From assembly GCF_024639685.1 (NCBI RefSeq), contig NZ_JAHEHX010000019.1, forward strand, positions 124,001 through 188,000: a DNA stretch of 64,000 nt, given 5' to 3'. This document shows positions 26,916 through 36,056 of the stretch, piece by piece. The translations under genes and the position numbers were made by a program. The DNA comes from Polaribacter sp. (GTDB lineage: Bacteria; Bacteroidota; Bacteroidia; Flavobacteriales; Flavobacteriaceae). Position 1 is the first letter of the stretch. Each line of letters begins with the position of its first letter. Below the pieces are notes generated by a model that searched no databases, was not told where the DNA came from, and saw only the letters and a list, made by a program, of their open reading frames with translations.

Positions 26916-27983
26916 TTACAAATTTAATAATCTTTTTGCAGCATTAAATGGAGTTGTTTTTCCATTTTTAAGATTTATAATTTCTTTTGTTAACTCACTG
27001 TTTATAGTAGGATTGTTATAGAAATTATCCTTTAGTTGTTGGTTAATAGTAGAAAGTAACCAAAACGTATTTTGCTCGTTTCTTTTTTCGTTAAAATAAT
27101 TATTACTTTTAGTAAGTTTTACATACTCTGCAATCATTTCATCTACCTTATCTATGTTTAAATTTTGCAAAGCACTTGCTGTTAAAACCTTAGGTTGCCA
27201 TTTACTATCTTTTAAAGGATACAAATGTAAAGCTCTATTAAATTCAACTTTAGCAATATTGGCATTTTTAGCATTATCACCATCAGCCTTATTAATAACA
27301 ATGGCATCAGCCATTTCTATAATTCCTCTTTTAATTCCCTGTAATTCATCTCCTGCACCAGCTAATTTTAGTAACAAGAAGAAATCTACCATAGAATGAA
27401 CCACAGTCTCTGACTGACCAACGCCAACAGTTTCAATGATAATCGTATTAAAACCAGCTGCTTCACATAAGATTATAGATTCTCTTGTTTTTTGAGCAAC
27501 ACCTCCTAAAGAAGTTCCTGAAGGTGAAGGTCTAATAAACGCATTTTTATCTGTGACCAATTGTTCCATTCTAGTCTTATCACCTAAAATAGAGCCCTTA
27601 TTTATAGAACTACTTGGGTCTACAGCCAATACAGCCACCTTATTTCCTTTACTAGTTAAATGTTTACCAAAAGCTTCTATAAATGTACTCTTACCAACAC
27701 CAGGTACACCTGTAACACCTATTCTTACAGAGTTATTTGCATGGGGTAAACATCTTTCTAGAATCTCGTTTGCTTTCTTTTGATGATTAGCATTTGTGCT
27801 TTCTACTAAAGTAATGGCTTTACTTAATAAAGTTATATTTCCTTTTAGAATTTGAGTAACATATTCATCAACAGAATTTCTTTTAGTTCTATTGATTTTA
27901 ATTTTTTCTGCACTAGAAATATTGGTAATTTCTGGCTTAGAAATCCCCTCTTTTTCTTGTAATGCAGATTGTTTTTTATTCAT
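26916..27983 (-). CDS. meaB: MeaB/ArgK-type GTPase for methylmalonyl-CoA mutase
   Basis: MeaB protects and reloads adenosylcobalamin on methylmalonyl-CoA mutase. The 355-residue protein has the P-loop GVTGVPGVGKSTFIEAFG (about residue 87), switch-type VDPSSSINKGSILGDKTRM, the segment ETVGVGQSE, and the G4-like INKADGDN. The N-terminal 40 residues are charged and variable. The mutase genes are not in the window, so the partner is inferred from the family. It is separated from the downstream PLP enzyme by a hairpin and from cysS by 353 bases. Confidence 0.92.
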   Translation of the reverse strand: MNKKQSALQEKEGISKPEITNISSAEKIKINRTKRNSVDEYVTQILKGNITLLSKAITLVESTNANHQKKANEILERCLPHANNSVRIGVTGVPGVGKSTFIEAFGKHLTSKGNKVAVLAVDPSSSINKGSILGDKTRMEQLVTDKNAFIRPSPSGTSLGGVAQKTRESIILCEAAGFNTIIIETVGVGQSETVVHSMVDFFLLLKLAGAGDELQGIKRGIIEMADAIVINKADGDNAKNANIAKVEFNRALHLYPLKDSKWQPKVLTASALQNLNIDKVDEMIAEYVKLTKSNNYFNEKRNEQNTFWLLSTINQQLKDNFYNNPTINSELTKEIINLKNGKTTPFNAAKRLLNL

Positions 27984-28336
27984 TGTAAAAGCTAATATGT
28001 AAATTTAAAGATAAATTTTAGAACGTTTTGCAACAACCTTAAAATCATTACTTAAAATTATATTTTTTTAAAGCAATTATATAATTTTATTGATATTGTA
28101 TATGTTTATTTTAAAAGTAAAAGAGATGATTTAAATTCTTTAAACTTTTTTAACTAAGCTTCACTTTTCTTAAATTAAATTTTAATCTATCATCAGTTGT
28201 GAAAATTTCTTGAAATCTGAGCAGATAAATTAAAAATTTATATTTTCAATTTTTAACAAAAACTTCTAACAAATTCCATTTCGCTATTCTTCTCAAAGTG
28301 CCTATCTTTATGCCCTATAAATAGTCACTTATTTTA
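27984..28336. other. 353-base intergenic region between meaB and cysS
   Basis: This divergent promoter region is very AT-rich with no coding frame of note. It contains an AT-only hairpin (ATAAATT / AATTTAT) near 28225-28245. TATCTTTA close to 28310 resembles a weak -7 element for cysS. No tRNA fold or T-box-like element was seen. Confidence 0.5.
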
Positions 28337-29815
28337 ATGGAACTTTATAAAGAAAATCAGCTTAAAATATACAATTCTCTATCTAAATCTAAAGAGGGTT
28401 TTAAACCAATTACTGAAGGTTATGTAGGTATGTATGTCTGTGGACCAACAGTTTATAGCAATGCACATTTAGGTAACGTAAGAACATTTATGTTTTTTGA
28501 TGTTGTATATCGTTACTTACTACATTTAGGTTATAAAGTTCGTTATGTACGTAATATTACAGATGCAGGTCATTTAGAAAACGATGCAGAAGAAGGAGAA
28601 GATAAAATTACCAAAAAAGCACGTTTAGAAGAGATAGAGCCTATGGAGGTTGTGCAGAAATACACAGTAGACTTTCATAATGTTTTAGAAAATTACAATT
28701 TTTTACCACCAAGTATAGAGCCAACTGCAACAGGTCATATTGTAGAACAGATAGAAATGATTAAGGAAATCATGGAAAAAGGTTTTGCTTACGAAGTAAA
28801 TGGTTCTGTGTATTTTGATGTGCACGAATACAATAAAAAAGAAAATTATGGAATTCTTTCTGGTAGAAAAGTAGAAGATTTAATACACAATACTAGAACT
28901 TTAGATGGGCAATCAGATAAGAAAAATCCACAAGATTTTGCACTTTGGAAAAAAGCTGATGACAGACATATTATGAGATGGCCTTCACCTTGGAGTGATG
29001 GTTTTCCTGGTTGGCACTTAGAATGTTCTGTAATGAGTACAAAATATTTAGGTGAAAGTTTTGATATTCATGGAGGAGGAATGGATTTGAAGTTTCCTCA
29101 TCATGAGTGTGAAATTGCACAATCTAAAACGTGTTCTGGTGTAAAACCTGTAAACTATTGGATGCATACAAATATGCTTTCTTTAAATGGTCAAAGAATG
29201 GCTAAATCAACAGGAAATTATATTTTGCCCAATCAAATTTTAACAGGTGAGAATACTATTTTACCAAAAGCATTTTCTGCTTCTGTAGTGCGTTTCTTTA
29301 ATATGCAAGCAAATTATAGAAGTATTTTAGATTTTTCTGGTGATGCTTTAGAAGCTTCAGAAAAAGGATATGCTAAATTAATGGAAGCTGTTGCTTATTT
29401 AGATAAAATTGAAGCAGGCAATTCATCTTCATTTGATGTAGAAAGTTGGAAAAATGATTGTTATGCTGCAATGAATGACGATTTTAATACACCTATTTTA
29501 ATTTCGCATTTGTTTGAGGCAGTAAAATTAATTAATCAAATAAAAGAAGGTAAAGGTTCTTTAACTAAAACTGACTTAGACGTATTAAAAAATACTATAA
29601 ATGCATTTGTTTTTGATGTTTTAGGCTTAATGAGTGAAGATTCTCAAGACAATACAGATAAAATTAAAGGTGTTGTAGAATTGTTGATTAAATTAAGAAA
29701 AGAAGCAAGAGAGAATAAAGATTGGGCTTTATCTGACCAAATTAGAGATGAATTGGTTGAGTTAGGGATTCAGTTAAAAGACGGTAAAGAAGGCACTACA
29801 TTTTCTATAAATTAA
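28337..29815 (+). CDS. cysS: Cysteine--tRNA ligase
   Basis: CysS charges tRNA-Cys. The 492-residue enzyme has the zinc cysteine in [16 protein letters not shown], whose HLGN is the HIGH signature. Further ligands are in HLECSVMS and [10 protein letters not shown], the ERGG-like loop is in [13 protein letters not shown], and the KMSKS loop is MAKSTGN (about residue 290). The C-terminal anticodon-binding domain carries [22 protein letters not shown]. It starts a co-oriented run with yidD, lgt and a small membrane gene. Confidence 0.96.
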   Translation: MELYKENQLKIYNSLSKSKEGFKPITEGYVGMYVCGPTVYSNAHLGNVRTFMFFDVVYRYLLHLGYKVRYVRNITDAGHLENDAEEGEDKITKKARLEEIEPMEVVQKYTVDFHNVLENYNFLPPSIEPTATGHIVEQIEMIKEIMEKGFAYEVNGSVYFDVHEYNKKENYGILSGRKVEDLIHNTRTLDGQSDKKNPQDFALWKKADDRHIMRWPSPWSDGFPGWHLECSVMSTKYLGESFDIHGGGMDLKFPHHECEIAQSKTCSGVKPVNYWMHTNMLSLNGQRMAKSTGNYILPNQILTGENTILPKAFSASVVRFFNMQANYRSILDFSGDALEASEKGYAKLMEAVAYLDKIEAGNSSSFDVESWKNDCYAAMNDDFNTPILISHLFEAVKLINQIKEGKGSLTKTDLDVLKNTINAFVFDVLGLMSEDSQDNTDKIKGVVELLIKLRKEARENKDWALSDQIRDELVELGIQLKDGKEGTTFSIN

Positions 29816-29856
29816 AATACAACCGTAATTTTAAATTATGATTTACGTATAAATAG

Positions 29857-30096
29857 TTGAAAAAAATACTTTCATATCCGTTTATTTTGCTTGTTCGTTT
29901 TTACCAAACAGCAATTTCACCATTTACACCAGCAATCTGCAGGTATAATCCAACTTGTTCTCATTACACTATAGAAGCTTTGCAAAAACATGGCTTATTT
30001 TCTGGAGGTTGGTTATCTTTGAAACGAATTTTTAGTTGTCATCCTTGGGGAGGTTCAGGTTATGATCCTGTACCAGAACAATTAGATAAAAAATAA
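29857..30096 (+). CDS. yidD: Membrane protein insertion efficiency factor YidD
   Basis: YidD assists YidC-dependent insertion of membrane proteins. The 79-residue protein has the complete family pattern: an amphipathic N-terminus, [32 protein letters not shown], and [17 protein letters not shown] near the end with three conserved cysteines. The start is a TTG at 29857, chosen because KKILSYPFI is the normal beginning and no ATG fits. It lies 41 bases after cysS and 24 before lgt. The usual rnpA-rpmH neighbours are not here. Confidence 0.93.
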   Translation: MKKILSYPFILLVRFYQTAISPFTPAICRYNPTCSHYTIEALQKHGLFSGGWLSLKRIFSCHPWGGSGYDPVPEQLDKK

Positions 30097-30120
30097 TTTA
30101 CAATTATATAAAATTTTTAT

Positions 30121-30957
30121 ATGAATTTTTTAGCAATAGAGTGGAATCCTTCTTTAGGAATAGATTTAGGTTTCTTTACGATCAGATGGTATAGTCTAAT
30201 GTTTGTAGCCTCTTTTTTATTAGGATTACATTTTATGAAGAAAGTTTTTAAAAATGATCAAATTCCTTTAGAAAAATTAGATACATTATTTATGTATGTA
30301 TTCATATCGATGTTAGTTGGTATGCGATTGGGAGATGTGTTTTTCTATAGTTGGGATTATTATCAAAACCATTTATTAGAGATAATTATTCCATTTAAGC
30401 AAGTAAATGGAACTTGGAAATTTACAGGTTTTACTGGTTTTGCAAGTCATGGAGCTGCAATTTCTATAATTTTAGCCATGTATTTTTACGCTAAAAAACA
30501 TTTAGAAAAGCCTTGGTTATTTATTTTAGATAGATTAGCAATAATGGTTGCTTTAGCAGGTTTCTTTATAAGGACAGGTAACTTTTTTAATTCAGAGATT
30601 TATGGTAAAGCTACTAATTCTGATTTTGGAGTTATTTTTAAAGCCAATGGAGAGGCTTTTGCAAGACACCCAACACAATTATACGAAGCATTTAGCTACC
30701 TAGTATTATTTTCTATCCTTTGGTATACATATTGGAAAACAGATAAGAAAAAACAGATAGGTTTTTTATTTGGTGTTTTTATGGTGGTACTTTGGTCTTT
30801 ACGTTTTTGTATTGAATTTTTAAAGGAAGCGCAAATAGATAGTAGAGAAGACTGGGTATTTAACTCTTTAAATACAGGGCAAGTATTAAGTATTCCTTTA
30901 ATAATAATTGGTATTTGGTTAATTTTTAGAAAAACCAAAAACACTGAAATAAAATAG
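30121..30957 (+). CDS. lgt: Prolipoprotein diacylglyceryl transferase
   Basis: Lgt transfers diacylglyceryl from phosphatidylglycerol to the lipobox cysteine of prolipoproteins in the inner membrane. The 278-residue protein has seven hydrophobic segments. It carries the Lgt signature GFFIRTGNFFNSEIYGKATN (Arg and Asn conserved; about residue 147) and ARHPTQLYEAFSY (about 181). FTGFASHGAAIS contains the conserved His of the family. Several lipoproteins in the window (msrA, the S41 peptidase, a DUF4252 protein) would be its substrates. A four-base gap separates it from the next small membrane gene. Confidence 0.95.
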   Translation: MNFLAIEWNPSLGIDLGFFTIRWYSLMFVASFLLGLHFMKKVFKNDQIPLEKLDTLFMYVFISMLVGMRLGDVFFYSWDYYQNHLLEIIIPFKQVNGTWKFTGFTGFASHGAAISIILAMYFYAKKHLEKPWLFILDRLAIMVALAGFFIRTGNFFNSEIYGKATNSDFGVIFKANGEAFARHPTQLYEAFSYLVLFSILWYTYWKTDKKKQIGFLFGVFMVVLWSLRFCIEFLKEAQIDSREDWVFNSLNTGQVLSIPLIIIGIWLIFRKTKNTEIK

Positions 30958-30961
30958 CATT

Positions 30962-31276
30962 ATGTTCAAAAAATTAAAAGATAGATGGGGTTTAGAGAGT
31001 AATTGGGCCATCCTTGCTATTTTAGTTGTATTTGCCATTAATGGTTCATTTGCAGCTTGGGTTGCAAAACCTATCACAAATTTATTAGGCCTAAGTCCAG
31101 AAACAATTTCTGCTTATTTATATTGGCCTTTACGAATTTTATTAATTTTTCCAGTTTATCAGCTTACACTTCCAATAGTGGGTTGGGTATTTGGACAATT
31201 TAAATTCTTTTGGGCTTTTGAGAAAAAGTTTTTATCAAGACTAGGTTTAGATTTTCTTTTTAAGAAAGAAGATTAA
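30962..31276 (+). CDS. Small conserved membrane protein downstream of lgt (DUF6787-like)
   Basis: This 104-residue protein has a charged start (FKKLKDRWGLESNW) and two or three hydrophobic helices (about 15-36, 58-75 and 75-90). It ends in a basic, aromatic tail (FFWAFEKKFLSRLGLDFLFKK). It is found after lgt in many flavobacteria and is sometimes labelled diacylglyceryl transferase by neighbourhood, but it has no Lgt motif. I believe it belongs to DUF6787, from memory. Function is unknown. Its last bases overlap the convergent gene by four. Confidence 0.7.
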   Translation: MFKKLKDRWGLESNWAILAILVVFAINGSFAAWVAKPITNLLGLSPETISAYLYWPLRILLIFPVYQLTLPIVGWVFGQFKFFWAFEKKFLSRLGLDFLFKKED

Positions 31277-31551
31277 ATATCTATAATCTCAGTTTCTTTG
31301 TTTTTGTTTTCTTTCTTAATTACGTATTTGTAAAACCAAATAATAGTAAATGTTGGTATACTATCAGAAAACGGAATGATTTCTTCCAAGAAACTAATGA
31401 TACCAGCAGCTTTACCTAAATTTCCTTTGTACATTCTAGTCATTAAATAGCCAGATATTGGTGCCCATATTAAATCGAAAGGGAGTATAGTACCCATACC
31501 TATTGCATCAAATAGAATACTTAAAATTAATTTTTTATATTTTTTGTTCAT
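31273..31551 (-). CDS. Small conserved membrane protein of unknown function
   Basis: This 92-residue protein has two hydrophobic segments with a glycine-rich turn (ILFDAIGMGTILPFDLIWAPISGYLM) and a third region around FTIIWFYKYVI. The tail is highly charged (KKENKNKETE). It resembles short flavobacterial membrane proteins without assigned function; I do not recognise a named family. It overlaps the end of the preceding convergent gene by four bases and diverges from the Nudix gene. Confidence 0.6.
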   Translation of the reverse strand: MNKKYKKLILSILFDAIGMGTILPFDLIWAPISGYLMTRMYKGNLGKAAGIISFLEEIIPFSDSIPTFTIIWFYKYVIKKENKNKETEIIDI

Positions 31552-31627
31552 ACCTTGTTATGTTCAAAGTTCTTGCCAAAATTAATTTTATTCATAATAG
31601 CATATTTGTTAAAAGTAATTAATCATA

Positions 31628-32263
31628 ATGGATTTTAAAAAATTTACAAATCAAATAACTGAATTAAAAAAAATAGAATTGGGTGGTTTAGAAGCAAAGT
31701 TTAAACTTGCACCAAAACTTAGATTAAAATATGATAAGCAAAAAATAAATGCAAATAATCCAAAAATAGCAGCTGTTTTAGCATTATTTTATCCTAATAA
31801 AAATAACGAAACTTCTATTTTATTAACACAGAGAGCTAGTTACAAAGGAACGCATTCATCTCAAATAAGTTTTCCAGGAGGTAAAGTTGAGAAGAATGAC
31901 AAAAGTTTAGCTCAAACAGCTTTAAGAGAGACGTTTGAGGAAGTAGGAGTTCTACAAAATTCTGTTGAAATTATAAGAGAAATAACCACAGTTTACATTC
32001 CGCCTAGTAATTTTTTAGCAACACCCTTTATTGCATTTACACTTCATATTCCAACCTTTAAAACTAACCATGAGGTAACTGAAATTATTGAAATTACATT
32101 AAAAGAGTTACTTTCTGATGATAACATTATTTCTGTAACTAAGAATACTTCTTATATGAAAGCGACAAAAGTTCCTGCTTTTTCTATTCGAAATAAGATT
32201 ATTTGGGGAGCTACAGGTATGATGCTTTCAGAAATTAAAGATTTATTAAAGGCGGTTAATTAA
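31628..32263 (+). CDS. Nudix hydrolase, CoA pyrophosphatase-like
   Basis: This 211-residue protein carries a full Nudix box, GGKVEKNDKSLAQTALRETF followed by EEVGV (about residue 79), preceded by the segment LTQRASYKGTHSSQISFPGG. The latter is the UPF0035 signature that marks CoA diphosphatases such as NudL and PCD1. It therefore probably hydrolyses CoA or oxidised CoA to phosphopantetheine and ADP. The gene lies 42 bases upstream of an acyltransferase gene on the same strand. A housecleaning role is likely; direct substrate proof is absent. Confidence 0.88.
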   Translation: MDFKKFTNQITELKKIELGGLEAKFKLAPKLRLKYDKQKINANNPKIAAVLALFYPNKNNETSILLTQRASYKGTHSSQISFPGGKVEKNDKSLAQTALRETFEEVGVLQNSVEIIREITTVYIPPSNFLATPFIAFTLHIPTFKTNHEVTEIIEITLKELLSDDNIISVTKNTSYMKATKVPAFSIRNKIIWGATGMMLSEIKDLLKAVN

Positions 32264-32305
32264 AGAATTGTTTTGTAAATTTACCAACTTATAAATTATT
32301 TTTTA

Positions 32306-33124
32306 ATGCCAATACTTAAAAGAAATCCCTTTGGTCATCTTTTATTTTTTAAAAAAATGATTATTCGAATTTTTGGTATCATTTCTCATGGGAGGTACCG
32401 AAAATTTAATAATTTGCAGATAGAAGGTTCAGAAATATTGAGAAACTTGCCAGAAAAGAACGTGCTCTTTATTTCTAATCATCAAACTTATTTTGCTGAT
32501 GTAGCTGCCATGTTTCATGTATTCAATGCCTCTTTAAGTGGTAGAGAAGATTCTATAAAAAATATAGGGTATATCTGGCATCCAAAATTAAATATTTATT
32601 TTGTAGCTGCTGGTGAAACTATGAAATCCGGAATTTTACCAAAACTTTTTGCATATGCAGGTTCTGTCTCTATTGATAGAACATGGAGAAGTGGGGGTAA
32701 AGATGTTAAAAGACAAGTAAAAAACTCAGATATTTCTAATATTGGTAAAGCCATCGAAGATGGTTGGGTTATTACATTTCCTCAAGGAACTACAACGCCA
32801 TTTAAACCAATTAGAAGAGGAACAGCACATATAATAAAGACTTTTAAACCTGTTGTAGTACCAATTGTTATAGATGGTTTTAGAAGATCCTTTGATAAAA
32901 AAGGATTAAGCATTAAAAGGAAGAACGTTTTACAATCTATGGTGATTAAAGAGCCGTTAAAAATTGATTACGATAATGAAGAAATTGCTGATATTGTTAC
33001 AAAGATTGAGTATGCAATAGAGCAACATCCTTCATTTTTAAAAGTGCTTTCTCCAGAAGAATCAGAAAAATATTTAAAAACAGAAGAGGAGCTGAATAAG
33101 AAAAGAACTTTTTGGAAATCGTAA
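32306..33124 (+). CDS. 1-acyl-sn-glycerol-3-phosphate acyltransferase-like protein (PlsC family)
   Basis: This 272-residue protein has PlsC motifs: motif I as ISNHQTYFADV (His about 54), motif II around YAGSVSIDRTWRSGGK and motif III as FPQGTTTPFKPIRRG, then VVPIVIDGFRRS (motif IV). Two differences from the textbook HX4D and FPEGT are visible: five residues lie between His and Asp, and Gln replaces Glu. The substrate may therefore differ from lysophosphatidic acid. The N-terminal LLFFKKMIIRIFGIIS may be membrane-associated. A strong bidirectional terminator follows. Confidence 0.8.
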   Translation: MPILKRNPFGHLLFFKKMIIRIFGIISHGRYRKFNNLQIEGSEILRNLPEKNVLFISNHQTYFADVAAMFHVFNASLSGREDSIKNIGYIWHPKLNIYFVAAGETMKSGILPKLFAYAGSVSIDRTWRSGGKDVKRQVKNSDISNIGKAIEDGWVITFPQGTTTPFKPIRRGTAHIIKTFKPVVVPIVIDGFRRSFDKKGLSIKRKNVLQSMVIKEPLKIDYDNEEIADIVTKIEYAIEQHPSFLKVLSPEESEKYLKTEEELNKKRTFWKS

Positions 33125-33140
33125 TTTTTTAACAACATAA

Positions 33141-33172
33141 AAAAAAGCTTCACAATTTGTGAAGCTTTTTTT
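33141..33172. terminator. Bidirectional intrinsic terminator between plsC-like gene and fahA
   Basis: AGCTTCACA (33146-33154) pairs with TGTGAAGCT (33158-33166) around a three-base loop. An A-run lies on the left and a T-run on the right, so it works for both convergent genes. Confidence 0.85.
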
Positions 33173-33189
33173 ATGCCCAAAATTTGTTG

Positions 33190-34467
33190 TTATTTTGCAG
33201 GTAATATTTTACCTATACACTCACCAAAACCAATTCTTACTTTATCGTTTTTACAATGAGCTCTCATTATTACAGTATCATTGTCGTTTATAAATTTACG
33301 AGTAGAACCATCCTTTAAAATGATAGGATTTTGACCTTTCCAAGTCAATTCTAACATAGAACCGAAACTATCTTTAGTAGGTCCAGAAATAGTTCCAGAA
33401 CCCATCATATCTCCTGCTTCAACAGGGCAACCATTTACTGTATGATGCGCTAACTGCTGAGCCATTGTCCAATACATATATTTAAAGTTAGAATTTGCAA
33501 CTACAGTTTCTTCACCTTTTTCTGGTTGAATACCAACTTGTAAATGAATATCATAGCTTCCTTTTTCCTCTTGCTTTAGGTAAGGTAAAGGTTCTTGAAC
33601 TTGTTTTGGGTTGTCTGTTCTAAAAGGCTCTAAGGCATCTAAAGTAACAATCCAAGGTGATATTGTTGAAGCAAAGTTTTTACCTAAGAAAGGCCCTAAA
33701 GGAACATATTCCCAAGCTTGTATATCTCTTGCAGACCAATCATTAAATTGTACCAAACCAAATATATATTCTTCTGCTTCTTCAATAGGAATTCTATCTC
33801 CTAAAACATTAGCATCTGTTGTAATAAAAGCCATTTCTAATTCAAAATCTACTAATTTAGAAGGACCAAATCCTGGTGTATTTGTTCCTTCTGCAGGTTT
33901 TGTCTGTCCATGAGGTCTTCTAATTGGTGTTCCAGATGGTATAATAGATGAACTACGTCCATGATAACCAATAGGTATATGTAACCAGTTAGGTAACAAA
34001 GCATTTTCTGGATCTCTAAACAAAGAACCCACATTTGTTGCGTGCTCTTTACTAGCATAAAAATCAGTATAATCGCCAACTGAAACCGGTAATAACATTT
34101 CTACCTCATCCATTCTAAAGATAATTTTATCTTTATGTATTGCATTGTCTCTTAAAGAACCGTTAGTAACGTCAAAAACATCTGCTATTCTATTTCTTAC
34201 AAGGCGCCATGTTTTTCTTCCATCCGCAATAAAATCATTTAAGTTATCTTGTAAGAACATATCATCGGTTAATGGAATACCTTCAAAGTAACCCAATTGA
34301 TGAAATGCACCTAAATCGATTGCAAAGTTTCCAATTCTACTCCCAATTGTAATAATATCATCTCTAGTTATGAATACACCAAAAGGAATATTTTGTATTG
34401 GAAAATCTGAATTTTCATCAACTTTTAACCAAGATTTTCTTTTTGGATTATTTGCAGTTATAATCAT
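33190..34467 (-). CDS. fahA: Fumarylacetoacetase
   Basis: This enzyme hydrolyses fumarylacetoacetate to fumarate and acetoacetate, the last step of tyrosine and phenylalanine breakdown. The 425-residue protein has the N-terminal SH3-like domain (IPFGVFITRDD). The FAH catalytic domain shows PIGYHGRSSSIIPSG, the metal ligands in VDFELEMAFI and VQFNDWSARDIQAWEYVPLG, and MGSGTISGPTKDSFGSMLEL. The length is typical. It stands alone between a terminator and the divergent glyA gene; other catabolic genes (hmgA, hppD) are not in the window. Confidence 0.95.
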   Translation of the reverse strand: MIITANNPKRKSWLKVDENSDFPIQNIPFGVFITRDDIITIGSRIGNFAIDLGAFHQLGYFEGIPLTDDMFLQDNLNDFIADGRKTWRLVRNRIADVFDVTNGSLRDNAIHKDKIIFRMDEVEMLLPVSVGDYTDFYASKEHATNVGSLFRDPENALLPNWLHIPIGYHGRSSSIIPSGTPIRRPHGQTKPAEGTNTPGFGPSKLVDFELEMAFITTDANVLGDRIPIEEAEEYIFGLVQFNDWSARDIQAWEYVPLGPFLGKNFASTISPWIVTLDALEPFRTDNPKQVQEPLPYLKQEEKGSYDIHLQVGIQPEKGEETVVANSNFKYMYWTMAQQLAHHTVNGCPVEAGDMMGSGTISGPTKDSFGSMLELTWKGQNPIILKDGSTRKFINDNDTVIMRAHCKNDKVRIGFGECIGKILPAK

Positions 34468-34633
34468 TTTATCTAATTTTCAATTTATTCAAACCTACAT
34501 ATTTTTTTATCATTTTTAAACAAAAAAATCTTAAAAAATAAAATTTTATGAGGACATTAATACATTTATCATAATTATTGATAACTTGTTAAAAACATGG
34601 AAGGAAACCTTTTTTTAAGATAGCATTTTTAAT

Positions 34634-34641
34634 TATTTTTG
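34634..34641 (+). promoter_or_regulatory. Candidate -7 element of glyA
   Basis: TATTTTTG fits TAnnTTTG and lies 22 bases before the glyA ATG. A T-rich stretch occupies the usual -33 position without a clear TTG. Confidence 0.35.
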
Positions 34642-34663
34642 TTAATATATAAAATATAGCAAA

Positions 34664-35938
34664 ATGCAAATAGATAATCAAATTTTTGACCTTATTCAAG
34701 AAGAAAAGGAAAGACAATTAAATGGTTTAGAATTAATAGCTTCAGAAAATTTTGTAAGTGACCAAGTGATGCAAGCACAGGGGTCTATTTTAACCAATAA
34801 ATATGCTGAAGGCTATCCTGGAAAAAGATATTATGGAGGTTGTGAAATCGTAGATATTATAGAGCAAATTGCTATAGATAGAGCTAAGGAATTATTCGGA
34901 GCTCAATATGTTAACGTTCAACCTCATTCAGGTTCTCAGGCAAATACAGCAGTGTTTGCTGCTCTTTTAAAGCCAGGAGATAAAATTTTAGGTTTCGACT
35001 TATCTCATGGAGGGCATTTAACCCACGGTTCCCCAGTAAATTTTTCTGGTAAATTATATAAACCCTCTTTTTATGGTGTAGAAAAAGAAACTGGTGTGTT
35101 AGATTATGATAAAATTCAAGAAATAGCTACAGCTGAATTACCAAATCTAATTATTGCTGGTGCCTCTGCATATTCTAGAGATATTGATTTTAAACGCTTT
35201 AGAAAAATTGCAGATTCTGTTGGTGCACTTTTAATGGCAGATATTTCACATCCTGCAGGGATGATTGCTAAAGGTATTTTAAACGATCCTATACCTCATT
35301 GTCATGTAGTAACTTCTACTACACACAAAACATTAAGAGGTCCTAGGGGAGGAATTATAATGGTAGGTAAAGATTTTGAAAATCCATTCGGAGAGACCTT
35401 AAAAAGTGGAAAACCTAAAATGATTTCTACGTTACTTAATTCAGCTGTTTTTCCTGGAAATCAAGGAGGACCGTTAGAACATGTTATTGCAGCTAAAGCT
35501 ATTGCCTTTGGTGAGGCTTTAACAGACGAATTTTTAGAATATCAAATTCAAGTAAAGGAAAATGCTGCAGCTATGGCTAAGGCATTTGTTGCTAAAGGTT
35601 ACAATTTAATTTCTGGAGGTACAGATAATCACTGTATGCTTATTGATTTAAGGAATAAAAATATTTCTGGAAAAGATGCAGAAATTGCTTTAGGTAAAGC
35701 AGACATTACTGTTAATAAAAATATGGTTCCTTTTGATGATAAAAGCCCTTTTGTAACTTCTGGTATTCGAGTTGGAACTCCAGCAATTACAACACGTGGC
35801 TTAAAAACAAAAGATATGATTGCTGTTGTTGATTTTATAGACGAAGCCATACAAAATGCAGCTAATGACGAAGCACTTCACGAAATAGGAGAACGTGTTG
35901 CAGAAATGATGGGATCTAGAAGATTATTTGTAATGTAA
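34664..35938 (+). CDS. glyA: Serine hydroxymethyltransferase
   Basis: GlyA converts serine and tetrahydrofolate to glycine and methylene-tetrahydrofolate. The 424-residue PLP enzyme has [13 protein letters not shown] at the start, [15 protein letters not shown], the His-containing [15 protein letters not shown], the cofactor-binding ADISHPAG and the Schiff-base lysine in [13 protein letters not shown] (about residue 222). The C-terminal segment [11 protein letters not shown] is also typical. It is monocistronic, ending in a strong terminator. Confidence 0.97.
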   Translation: MQIDNQIFDLIQEEKERQLNGLELIASENFVSDQVMQAQGSILTNKYAEGYPGKRYYGGCEIVDIIEQIAIDRAKELFGAQYVNVQPHSGSQANTAVFAALLKPGDKILGFDLSHGGHLTHGSPVNFSGKLYKPSFYGVEKETGVLDYDKIQEIATAELPNLIIAGASAYSRDIDFKRFRKIADSVGALLMADISHPAGMIAKGILNDPIPHCHVVTSTTHKTLRGPRGGIIMVGKDFENPFGETLKSGKPKMISTLLNSAVFPGNQGGPLEHVIAAKAIAFGEALTDEFLEYQIQVKENAAAMAKAFVAKGYNLISGGTDNHCMLIDLRNKNISGKDAEIALGKADITVNKNMVPFDDKSPFVTSGIRVGTPAITTRGLKTKDMIAVVDFIDEAIQNAANDEALHEIGERVAEMMGSRRLFVM

Positions 35939-35958
35939 TTAGATTTATTGTTATTTAT

Positions 35959-35993
35959 AAAAAAAGCACCAAGTTAATCTTGGTGCTTTTTTA
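35959..35993. terminator. Intrinsic terminator between glyA and rmuC
   Basis: AGCACCAAG (35965-35973) pairs with CTTGGTGCT (35979-35987) around a five-base loop. A-rich and T-rich flanks suit both convergent genes. Confidence 0.85.
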
Positions 35994-36056
35994 TTTCATT
36001 TAAATGTTTTGTAAATAAAAATTTAATAACTACTTACGCACACTTAAATGTTTTTT

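Noticed and set aside
33611..33913. 100-codon frame antisense to fahA
   Set aside because: It lies wholly inside a confident enzyme gene with no protein-like motif and is a frame shadow. Many similar frames across the window (for example inside lptD, dnaX, mnmE and the MATE gene) were left out for the same reason.
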